Virus record (IMG/VR): IMGVR_UViG_3300032050_009888
Coordinates: 1 to 64,000 of that record
DNA from: a virus
DNA length: 64,000 bases
Direction: 5' to 3' (one strand)
Part shown: piece after piece, positions 23,254 through 30,788 of the stretch
Numbering within the stretch: position 1 is the stretch's first letter
How the letters are laid out: every line of letters starts with the position of its first letter
The notes under the pieces: generated by a model
Told to the model about the DNA's origin: nothing
The model's input: only the letters and a program-made list of their open reading frames with translations
Databases searched by the model: none
Translations under genes and position numbers: made by a program

Positions 23254-24432
23254 ATGGGTTTAAGAATATCAAATAGAAATTTAAGTTTAGGTAAGATCAA
23301 AACTGTAACTACTCCTCCTGCTCCAGTAGTTGATTTTATTGGAAGTCCATTAGTAGTTAATATAGGTGAAACAGCTAGTTTCACAGATTTATCTACTAAT
23401 AATCCAACAGCTTGGTATTGGTCTATACCAGGTGCTACTCCCACAACAAGTAGTCTTCAAAATCCAACTTTCCAATTTAATTCTTTAGGATCACAAAGTG
23501 TAACATTAAGTGCTACAAATTTAGGAGGTACAATTTCATTAACTAAAACTAATTATATATTAGTAAATTTTCCATATTTACTTGATTTATATCCAAATGC
23601 TGAAGTAGCTTACTCTGTTAGAAAACTTAGAAGCGGATACACAGGTAATTGCTTAAGAGTTAGAAGAAGCTCAGATAATACATTTCAAGATATAGGATTT
23701 GTTAATAATGTCTTAGACACAGCCTCATTACTTACATTTGCAGGTGTTGGAGACGCTTTTGTAGATAGATGGTATGACCAGTCTTTAAATGGTAGGAATT
23801 TAACTGAAGGTAGTAACTTCAACCAACCAAGAATTGTAAATGCTGGTGTGTTAGCAACCTCTAGTGGAAAACCAGCTATAAATTACTATGGTGGTGATAG
23901 ATGCTCCTTGTCTTTTCCAGATCCTGTGACTTTCTTAAATAATAAACAATATGTTTATGCCTTTACTGTTGCTCAAATATTAGATGTAACAGCTACTAGA
24001 CATACTATTTTAAATATAACAACTCCAACAGATACTCTTTCTAGATTCTTTATAGCAGCTGATAGCGCAGGAGCTAATACTTTATTTGTTGGAGGTCGAA
24101 GATTAAACGCAGATACATTACAATCTTCCTCAGCGGGCACACATGGTAATGTAGCAAATGTAATAACAGGTATAGCTGATTATGCTACAGCTAATGCTTA
24201 TCTTTATAAAAACGGAACATTAGTTGGATCAAAATCTCCATTCCAAACAGTTGGTTCTATAGAAAATACTAACTCAGCTTTATTTTATAATAGAGCAGGT
24301 CAAGGAAGAGGAGATACATCTGGAAATATAAGTAGTGGATTTTTATCTGAACTTGTAATATATACCACAGATCAATCAGCTAATAGAGCTGGAATAGAAA
24401 CAAGAATAAATAACTTCTTTAATGCTTATTAA
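23254..24432 (+). CDS. tail protein with PKD domain and arabinofuranosidase-B-like domain
   Basis: 392 residues. Residues about 24-103 are a PKD-type Ig fold (PVVDFIGSPLVVNIGETASF, TDLSTNNPTAWYWSIPGA, NPTFQFNSLGSQSVTLSATN). The rest matches a lectin/LamG-like domain often described as arabinofuranosidase-B-like: VAYSVRKLRSGYTGNCLRVR, DNTFQDIGFVNN, FVDRWYDQSLNGRNLTEGS and QPRIVNAGVL. PKD modules are common in Bacteroidota surface proteins. It probably binds cell-surface glycan; I cannot say whether it is catalytic. The stop TAA overlaps the next ATG (TAATGG). Confidence 0.75.
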   Translation: MGLRISNRNLSLGKIKTVTTPPAPVVDFIGSPLVVNIGETASFTDLSTNNPTAWYWSIPGATPTTSSLQNPTFQFNSLGSQSVTLSATNLGGTISLTKTNYILVNFPYLLDLYPNAEVAYSVRKLRSGYTGNCLRVRRSSDNTFQDIGFVNNVLDTASLLTFAGVGDAFVDRWYDQSLNGRNLTEGSNFNQPRIVNAGVLATSSGKPAINYYGGDRCSLSFPDPVTFLNNKQYVYAFTVAQILDVTATRHTILNITTPTDTLSRFFIAADSAGANTLFVGGRRLNADTLQSSSAGTHGNVANVITGIADYATANAYLYKNGTLVGSKSPFQTVGSIENTNSALFYNRAGQGRGDTSGNISSGFLSELVIYTTDQSANRAGIETRINNFFNAY

Positions 24433-25976
24433 TGGCTGATAAAATACTACATAAACGAAGCAATACAGTTGGATCAATACCAACAACATCTTCCTTAAAT
24501 TTAGGAGAAATAGCTATTAATACAAATGATGGTAAAATCTTTATCCATAAATCTAGCTCAGCTGGAGAAAGTATACAATCTGCTCTTATAACAGATAGTA
24601 CAAATACAGGATCACTTACTTTATTAGGTTCTTTAATTTTATCAGGAAGTTTAGATATTAATAGTGGCAGTTCTTTAGATATCTCAGCTAATTTCATAGA
24701 TTTTGATTTTGATTTATTTGCTCTTTCAGGTTCTTTAGAAGTTACAGGTAGTGTTGCTGTAACACAAGGAATTACTGGTTCTTTGTTTGGAACAGCAAGT
24801 TGGGCTCAAAGTTCTTCTCAAGCATTAACTGCTTCATTTATAAATCCACTTAGGCAAAATGTATTAGTAACAGGATCTACTTTTATAACAGGATCATTTA
24901 ATTTAAATAATAATTCAAATAATAGTTTTGTATTAACTGGTTCAAGAACAACAACAGGTAGTGGTGAAACATTTAGCTCTATCAGTCCTACAATTACACT
25001 CCGTAATACAGCTAATGATTCTATATCTGTTATGAATTTTGCTCCAACAATAACAGCTACAGCTAATGCTCAAACTGCTATTGGTTTAAATATAAATGCT
25101 ACTATTAATACTTTTGGATCTAGTACTAACTTAACAAGAGCTTGGCCTTTATTAGTTAATGGTATGGGTATTAGAGGTGGAGAATTTGGCAATGTTATTA
25201 TAGGTAATAACTACCAAGCTGGTAGTGCTTTATATAGTAGAATTAATATTGGATTTAATACAGGTAACTCAGCTGGAGTCTTGATAGGCCATGAAGCAGG
25301 AGCCAGTGTTAGTTCTGGAAACAGTAATATCTTTATAGGATATCGATCAATGTTCTCAGCCGCTACTAATATTCAAAATACTATATCTATTGGAGAACAA
25401 GCTGCTAGAAGCATAACAGGAAATAATAATGTTGTTTTAGGGCATACTGCTCTTTGGTATCAAGGTAATGGATCAACTAATATAACTAATGCTTCTAATG
25501 GAGTTTATATCGGAACAGAAGTAAGAGGATTTGATAATTCTGATAGTAATAGTATTGTTATTGGTTATCAAACATCTGGCCAAGGAGCTAATACTGTTGT
25601 TATAGGTAATAATAGTATAGTTAGAACTGTATTAAAAGGAAATATAGGAGTAGGTTTTACACCTACATCAGATGTTGCTCAAGTATCAGCTTCAATTCAT
25701 ATAACTGGTTCTTCAACAGCAAGATTATTAGAAATAGATTCTCCAACTACAAATAATATTTTGTTTATAACAGGATCTGGTAGAGTAGGTATAGGGACAG
25801 GAACTCCAACATCAACATTAGACATAAGTGGCTCAGCTACTATTTCTAATTTATTAACATTAACACCTCAAGATCCTTTACCTAGTTCTCCTCCTACAGG
25901 AGCATTAGCTGTGTCTTCTAGTATACCTCCAAAAATATATTTCTATGATGGTACAACTTGGAATGCATTATATTAA
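24432..25976 (+). CDS. tail fibre protein with head-domain-like repeats
   Basis: 514 residues. The N-terminus (ILHKRSNTVGSIPTTSSLNL, GEIAINTNDGKIFIHKS) is the common phage fibre attachment module. A VTQGITGSLFGTASWA repeat follows. Residues about 270-400 contain irregular units resembling YadA-type adhesin heads (INIGFNTGNSAGVLIGHEAG, IFIGYRSMFSAA, NVVLGHTALWYQ, SIVIGYQTSGQGANTVVIG). The end (VGIGTGTPTSTLDISGSATI, then PPKIYFYDGTTWNALY) is typical of fibre C-termini. Probably adsorption. Confidence 0.75.
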   Translation: MADKILHKRSNTVGSIPTTSSLNLGEIAINTNDGKIFIHKSSSAGESIQSALITDSTNTGSLTLLGSLILSGSLDINSGSSLDISANFIDFDFDLFALSGSLEVTGSVAVTQGITGSLFGTASWAQSSSQALTASFINPLRQNVLVTGSTFITGSFNLNNNSNNSFVLTGSRTTTGSGETFSSISPTITLRNTANDSISVMNFAPTITATANAQTAIGLNINATINTFGSSTNLTRAWPLLVNGMGIRGGEFGNVIIGNNYQAGSALYSRINIGFNTGNSAGVLIGHEAGASVSSGNSNIFIGYRSMFSAATNIQNTISIGEQAARSITGNNNVVLGHTALWYQGNGSTNITNASNGVYIGTEVRGFDNSDSNSIVIGYQTSGQGANTVVIGNNSIVRTVLKGNIGVGFTPTSDVAQVSASIHITGSSTARLLEIDSPTTNNILFITGSGRVGIGTGTPTSTLDISGSATISNLLTLTPQDPLPSSPPTGALAVSSSIPPKIYFYDGTTWNALY

Positions 25977-25984
25977 TATTTATA
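25977..25984 (+). promoter_or_regulatory. TATTTATA element
   Basis: The octamer begins with the base after the TAA of the upstream fibre gene and lies 11 nt before the ATG at 25996. Confidence 0.5.
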
Positions 25985-25995
25985 AAAAATAAATA

Positions 25996-26523
25996 ATGCA
26001 GAATAATACTGTTAGAAGCGAAATAACATACAACAATGTAACAGTAGTAACAACTGATAACCAAATCAATGTTACTCAACCTGTTACAAATGTTGTAGAA
26101 GTTATTTCTGTTGGCCCTCAAGGCCCATCAGGTTATTCTGGTCCTTTTATAGATGTAGGTAATAATACTTATGCTACTATATATGATATAGAGATAACAG
26201 GATCATTATCAGCAGGTCCAACAATAATTTCAGGTTCATTAACAATAACAGAAGGATCTTTATTATTTGGAACAGCAAGTTGGGCTATAAATTCTTTAAC
26301 AGCATCTTATGTTAATCCACTACATCAAATAGTTTTTATAACAGGTGGATTAAACATTTTAAATCAAACTGCTGAAACTTCTTTATCAATAACATCAGGA
26401 TCTACACCTGTTTTAACAGTAACAGGATCTGGAGTAACAGTATTTGGACCTTTAAATTATACACCCCCTGCAACCGAAGGAGGTATATATTTTAATGGAA
26501 CTGATTTCTTTTTAGGATTTTAA
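25996..26523 (+). CDS. small fibre-like protein
   Basis: 175 residues. N-terminal beta-type sequence (TVRSEITYNNVTVVTTDNQI), a short GPQGPSGYSGP collagen-like piece, then the shared unit SLLFGTASWAINSLTASYVN and a hydrophobic C-terminus ending GGIYFNGTDFFLGF. It looks like a shortened version of the neighbouring fibres and is probably a structural subunit or an assembly partner. Confidence 0.6.
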   Translation: MQNNTVRSEITYNNVTVVTTDNQINVTQPVTNVVEVISVGPQGPSGYSGPFIDVGNNTYATIYDIEITGSLSAGPTIISGSLTITEGSLLFGTASWAINSLTASYVNPLHQIVFITGGLNILNQTAETSLSITSGSTPVLTVTGSGVTVFGPLNYTPPATEGGIYFNGTDFFLGF

Positions 26524-26525
26524 CA

Positions 26526-26533
26526 TATTTATA
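26526..26533 (+). promoter_or_regulatory. TATTTATA element
   Basis: Two nt after the upstream stop codon, 28 nt before the ATG at 26562, in an A-rich leader. Confidence 0.5.
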
Positions 26534-26561
26534 ATTAAACATAAAACTAAAATAACATATA

Positions 26562-27917
26562 ATGGCAACTTGGAAAAAAGTCATAGTCTCAGGTAGTGAT
26601 GCTGTATTAAATCAACTTACAGTAAGTACTAACCAAATAATAAGCCAAAACGGTACTAAATTAACCGGCTCATTTACCGGCTCATTTACAGGTGATGGTA
26701 GTAATTTAACTGGAATACAAGCTACAAGTATTAATGCTGATACTATAACTGATATAGGTAATCAAGGTGATTTTTTATATGTATCTCAATCCAATGGTAT
26801 AAGGAAAATTACTTATGAGAATTTCTTAACAGATTTAACAAATGGTGCTAGCTCAAACTTAGAAGTAGACTCAGCAGATGGTATTAAGTTAAAACCTCAA
26901 ATATCTGTTGCTGGAGTAACTGCTTCATTTACTGGCTCATTTAAAGGTGATGGTAGTGGATTAACAGGAGTTGTAGCCTCTAGTGCTAATTCTTTAACCA
27001 ATGGATCAGGAATTGACACTCTTTCTTATAACGGATCCACAGCCACAACAATAAGAATTAAAACAGGCTCAGTATTTGCTGATAATGTTATTTTAAAATG
27101 GGACACAGCAGCATCAGCATTTGAATCATCATCACTATCAGATGTGAATGGAGTTGTATCTGGACAATCCTCTATTCAATTAACTGGAAATAATTCTATT
27201 TTAACAGGTTCATTTACTGGATCATTTAAAGGTGATGGTAGTGGTTTAACAGGTGTAGGTGTTACTGTTACTGCTAATACAGCAGGTAATGTTTTATTTG
27301 CTACAGGAGAAAACTCAGTTTTATCTGGTAGTGCTAAGTTAAGCTATGATCAAGGTAATGAACGTTTAACAATAACTAAAGAAATAAGATTTAGTGCCTC
27401 AATTGCTAATCAAACCGCTACTTTTTCTTCACTTGCTAATATAATAACAGCTAGTATATTTGCTGGAGCTGGTTCTTCACCAAATACTGTTTTATTAGGT
27501 AATCCTACTTCTACAACATTTATTGGAAATGATTTAATAATTAATGGTGATTTAATAGCTAATGGTTCTAGCTCGTTCATCAACACCCAAAACTTATTAG
27601 TATCTGATAGATTTATTACTCTTGCTTCTTCATCCACTAGTAATACAGATGGTGGTATTATAATCCAAAATTCTCTTTCTCCAGCAGGTACAGGATCAGG
27701 ATTTGCTTTTTACCTTGAAACAGCAACAGCCGCTCCAAGATGGTCTGTAACTTCTTCTCTTAATTTAAACGCTACTAGTGGAACACCTGATGAATATATG
27801 GTAACAGCTAAGATAGCAGCAGGTAATCCATCAGGTAATCCAACCTGGGGAGGAACAGACGGTGCTGGTAACATGTATATAAACACTGCTGATGATAGTA
27901 TTTGGATTTATTCATAA
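26562..27917 (+). CDS. tail fibre protein, WKKVIVSGSDA family
   Basis: 451 residues. It begins MATWKKVIVSGSDAVLNQLT, an N-terminal module shared with the protein at 28462. Three copies of a GSFTGSF(T/K)GDGS(N/G)LTG unit follow (near residues 37, 123 and 220), alternating with spacer domains such as TITDIGNQGDFLYVSQSNGI. The C-terminus (IIIQNSLSPAGTGSGFAFYL, then DDSIWIYS) resembles the terminal domain of several phage fibres. Likely anchored to the same baseplate site as the 28462 product. Confidence 0.7.
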   Translation: MATWKKVIVSGSDAVLNQLTVSTNQIISQNGTKLTGSFTGSFTGDGSNLTGIQATSINADTITDIGNQGDFLYVSQSNGIRKITYENFLTDLTNGASSNLEVDSADGIKLKPQISVAGVTASFTGSFKGDGSGLTGVVASSANSLTNGSGIDTLSYNGSTATTIRIKTGSVFADNVILKWDTAASAFESSSLSDVNGVVSGQSSIQLTGNNSILTGSFTGSFKGDGSGLTGVGVTVTANTAGNVLFATGENSVLSGSAKLSYDQGNERLTITKEIRFSASIANQTATFSSLANIITASIFAGAGSSPNTVLLGNPTSTTFIGNDLIINGDLIANGSSSFINTQNLLVSDRFITLASSSTSNTDGGIIIQNSLSPAGTGSGFAFYLETATAAPRWSVTSSLNLNATSGTPDEYMVTAKIAAGNPSGNPTWGGTDGAGNMYINTADDSIWIYS

Positions 27918-27940
27918 AAAATTATTACATTAATTAAGTT

Positions 27941-28132
27941 ATGGGACTAATAGATAAAATAGTAAGAAACGATCAATCTAAAGATCAAAATCAATTAAAT
28001 ATTCAAGAACTTCAACTTGTTCTCTCTTTATTAAGACAATCGTCTGTAAGGGGAGATCAAGTTGAAGCTTTTTACAATTTAGTTATAAAATTACAAAATC
28101 AATTCTTTGCTCTAACACCAGAGCAAAAATAA
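27941..28132 (+). CDS. small helical protein between fibre genes
   Basis: 63 residues; mostly helix, with ELQLVLSLLRQSSVRGDQVE and a second helix FYNLVIKLQNQF. It is similar in pattern and size to the next protein (28145) and starts at AAGTTATG. Neither has a named family; they might be fibre chaperones or baseplate accessory proteins. Confidence 0.55.
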   Translation: MGLIDKIVRNDQSKDQNQLNIQELQLVLSLLRQSSVRGDQVEAFYNLVIKLQNQFFALTPEQK

Positions 28133-28144
28133 AAATTATAAGTT

Positions 28145-28378
28145 ATGGATTTATTCTCAGTAGATTTCACTTTAGGTGAATTAGCTTTACTTCGTCAATC
28201 ATTAGATGTTATTACTATTACAGGTAAAGATGCTAAATTTGTTGCTTCATTACAAACAAAATTAGAGATGGAAGCACAAGCTATTCAAAATATGCTTCAA
28301 CAAGCAGAAGCAGAAAAACAATTAGCTTTAGCTAAAGTATTAGAAGCCGATAAAAAGAAAGCATCTAAACCACAATAA
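28145..28378 (+). CDS. small helical protein, related to the one at 27941
   Basis: 77 residues: FTLGELALLRQSLDVITITG and KDAKFVASLQTKLEMEAQAI share the E-L-x-L-L-R-Q-S start and Lys/Leu-rich second helix of the upstream gene. A coiled-coil tail rich in Ala/Lys follows (QQAEAEKQLALAKVLEADKK). The start is again AAGTTATG, 12 nt after the previous stop. Likely tandem relatives. Function unknown. Confidence 0.55.
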   Translation: MDLFSVDFTLGELALLRQSLDVITITGKDAKFVASLQTKLEMEAQAIQNMLQQAEAEKQLALAKVLEADKKKASKPQ

Positions 28379-28383
28379 TTACA

Positions 28384-28391
28384 TATTTATA
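28384..28391 (+). promoter_or_regulatory. TATTTATA element with a long leader
   Basis: Followed by an unusually long 70-nt leader before the ATG at 28462. The leader is less AT-rich than usual (TTGGCCCGTAAGGGAAG) and has a hairpin ACTGAA-CACTTT-TTCAGT at 28420-28437. Confidence 0.5.
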
Positions 28392-28461
28392 ATAAATTAT
28401 TGGCCCGTAAGGGAAGTGGACTGAACACTTTTTCAGTAACCAACCGTAATTAGAATTTGTA

Positions 28462-30066
28462 ATGCCAAATTGGAAAAAAGTCATAGTATCAGGGTCGGAT
28501 GCTACCCTAAACTCATTATTAGTAACAAATGCTGTAACAGCGTCAATTTTTTCAGGATCACAATTTACAGGAAGTTTTTATGGAACTGCAAGTTGGTCTC
28601 AAAACACTATAACTGCTAGTGTAGTTAGTTTGCAAAATGTTTTAAATTATGATAGAGCATTAACTAACCATAATAATTTTCAAGGATCACAATCAGGTGT
28701 AGGTATATCCTCAGGAAATAATATTAATGCTTTTGGTCAACAAGCAGCTTACTCAGCATCAGGAAACCATATTAATGCTTTTGGTTTCCAAGCTGCTAGT
28801 GGAAGTACAGGTAATGATGTTATAGCTATTGGTAGACAAGCAGCTTTTGGAAACACTCAACAAGCTAATATAGCTATAGGAATACAATCCGCACAATACA
28901 ACTCAGGAATTGGTGTAATAGCTATAGGGGTAAATGCATTAAGCCCTTTATCAACTGTAGGAAATTCAAAAAACTTTGCAATAGCTATAGGATATTTAGC
29001 TGCTGGTAATACTAATACTATAAATAATATAGTTGCTATAGGAATACAAGCTGGTCAAAGTAATTTTGGAAACGGTACCAATTGGAATGTTATAGGATAT
29101 CAAGCAGCATACCAAAGTTCTGGTAGTTATATTAATGCTATAGGTCAATTTGCTGGTGCTAATAATTCTGGTGATTGTCAAGATTGGAATGTTTTAGGAG
29201 CTGATGCTGGTAGATATTCTATAGGTAGTAATATTAATGCTTTTGGTAGAGAAGCATTTTATCAAAGTGAAAACCCATTTGGTGATAATACAAGAGTAGT
29301 TAATGCTTTTGGATTCAGAGCAGCTAAACAAAGCCAAGGATCAGGCATAAACGCTATGGGATTTGCTGCGTCTCAATTAAACACAGGTAGCCATGTTAAT
29401 GCTTTTGGTTTTGGAGCAGCATACAATAATAAGAAAAATTTTGTTAATGCTATAGGATACCAATCCGCATACCAAAACTCAGGCAGTGATATTAATGCTT
29501 TAGGAAATCAAGCAGCTTATTTAAATACAGGCAGTTACGTTGATGCTATAGGTAGCCAAGCAGGAAAAAATAACTCAGGAGATAATGTTATAGCTATAGG
29601 ACGTGATGCCGCTTATCCTAATGCTGGATCTCAACTGGTTGCTATAGGTAGACAAGCAGCATATAATAATACAGGAAACAATGTTACAGCTTTAGGATAC
29701 AGTGTAGCTTACCAAAACAGTGGAAATAATATTAATATTATAGGTAACAGTGCCGCTTACCAAAATACTGGGGATAATGTTAGTGCTATAGGTAATAGCG
29801 CAGCAGTATACAACTCAGGATCAAATGTTGTAGCTATAGGAGAGAACGCAGCTCAATACAACTCAGGATCAAATGTTATAGCATTAGGTGCTAACTCAGC
29901 TCAAAATAATCCTAGATCAAATTCATTTATAATTAGTAACAGTGTTCTTCCAACATATTCAGATTATTCTACAGCATACGCTGACATATCAACTGATGGA
30001 ATAGCTGGAAATACTTATTTATACCATGATCAGAGCACAAATTCAATTGGAGCAGTAAGATTATAA
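28462..30066 (+). CDS. beta-roll adhesin-like fibre with about 24 short repeats
   Basis: 534 residues. It begins MPNWKKVIVSGSDATLNSLL, the anchor module shared with 26562, then a GSQFTGSFYGTASWSQ unit. Residues about 83-488 are tandem repeats, for example QNSGSDINALGNQAAY, with a strict 16-residue period from about repeat 13 onward and some longer spacers earlier. Conserved positions are N-x-G, a beta triplet (I/V-x-A), (I/F/L)-G and AA(Y/x). This resembles the left-handed beta-roll of YadA-type heads (hep/Hag motif), which is normally about 14 residues. It ends in a short capping domain. It probably forms a rigid trimeric fibre for receptor contact. Confidence 0.75.
   Translation: MPNWKKVIVSGSDATLNSLLVTNAVTASIFSGSQFTGSFYGTASWSQNTITASVVSLQNVLNYDRALTNHNNFQGSQSGVGISSGNNINAFGQQAAYSASGNHINAFGFQAASGSTGNDVIAIGRQAAFGNTQQANIAIGIQSAQYNSGIGVIAIGVNALSPLSTVGNSKNFAIAIGYLAAGNTNTINNIVAIGIQAGQSNFGNGTNWNVIGYQAAYQSSGSYINAIGQFAGANNSGDCQDWNVLGADAGRYSIGSNINAFGREAFYQSENPFGDNTRVVNAFGFRAAKQSQGSGINAMGFAASQLNTGSHVNAFGFGAAYNNKKNFVNAIGYQSAYQNSGSDINALGNQAAYLNTGSYVDAIGSQAGKNNSGDNVIAIGRDAAYPNAGSQLVAIGRQAAYNNTGNNVTALGYSVAYQNSGNNINIIGNSAAYQNTGDNVSAIGNSAAVYNSGSNVVAIGENAAQYNSGSNVIALGANSAQNNPRSNSFIISNSVLPTYSDYSTAYADISTDGIAGNTYLYHDQSTNSIGAVRL
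28708..29925 (+). repeat. about 24 coding repeats, 48-bp period in the regular part
   Basis: Each unit encodes a variant of NSGSxINAxGxQAAY. The regular part runs from about 29335 to 29915. Codons differ between units (for example GCTATAGG, GCTTTTGG, GCATTAGG), so the array is old enough to have diverged at DNA level while keeping the protein pattern. Confidence 0.75.
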
Positions 30067-30067
30067 G

Positions 30068-30772
30068 ATGGCTGGATATAGTAAAAGTGTAATATCTAAA
30101 ATAGTAGCAAACAATGCTATTAGCGCTTCTTATGCTTTATCATCCTCTTATGCTCAAAATGCTTCTAATGGTAAAGGAACTTTTAGTGGTTCATTCACAG
30201 GCTCATTTACAGGTAATTTATTAGGCACAGCTAGTCAAGCTTTAACAGCTTCATATGTTCCTTTACTAGCAGGACCTAATATTACTATTAACTACCAATC
30301 AAATGGTATAGCTATTACCGGATCATCAGCCGGAGTTGGAACCCCAGGTGGCTCAAACACCCAAATCCAATTTAACTCAGCCTCAGTATTTAGTGGTTCA
30401 TCAAATTTAGCTTTTGATTATACTAATAATAATCTATTATTAACTGGATCTTTTACATTAAATCAAACATTAACTTATTTTTCCTCTGTTACATCTTCTG
30501 TGTCTGGTGATAATAATTTATTTATACTAAACACAGGTTCTTATACCTCAGCTTTTGGAAAATATACTTTATATAGTAGTTCAAATGCCAGAGCAGGAGA
30601 ATTTACAACAACATGGAATGGAGGAACAGTTAGATATTTTGATAATTCAACTACAGATATAGGAGATACTTCAACTATAATATTTTACTCAAGTATATCC
30701 TCAGGACAAATATATATAATATTTAGTGGAGGAACAGGTTGGACAGTTAAAATGTTAACAACCTTTATTTAA
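30068..30772 (+). CDS. tail-fibre-like protein, paralogue of 5681
   Basis: 234 residues. N-terminal repeats NAISASYALSSSYAQNAS and FSGSFTGSFTGNLLGTASQA lead into the SNTQIQFNSASVFSGSSNLA module. The C-terminal ~80 residues (KYTLYSSSNARAGEFTTTWN, then SGGTGWTVKM) are a clear relative of the C-terminus at 5681-6271. It starts one base after the previous stop. Probably a minor fibre or tip protein. Confidence 0.65.
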   Translation: MAGYSKSVISKIVANNAISASYALSSSYAQNASNGKGTFSGSFTGSFTGNLLGTASQALTASYVPLLAGPNITINYQSNGIAITGSSAGVGTPGGSNTQIQFNSASVFSGSSNLAFDYTNNNLLLTGSFTLNQTLTYFSSVTSSVSGDNNLFILNTGSYTSAFGKYTLYSSSNARAGEFTTTWNGGTVRYFDNSTTDIGDTSTIIFYSSISSGQIYIIFSGGTGWTVKMLTTFI

Positions 30773-30776
30773 ACAA

Positions 30777-30784
30777 TATTTATA
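30777..30784 (+). promoter_or_regulatory. TATTTATA element
   Basis: Four nt (ACAT) separate it from the ATG of the giant fibre gene at 30789. Confidence 0.5.
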
Positions 30785-30788
30785 ACAT

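Noticed and set aside
28708-29925. CRISPR-like array
   Set aside because: The repeat is in frame, codes for protein, and has no spacers.
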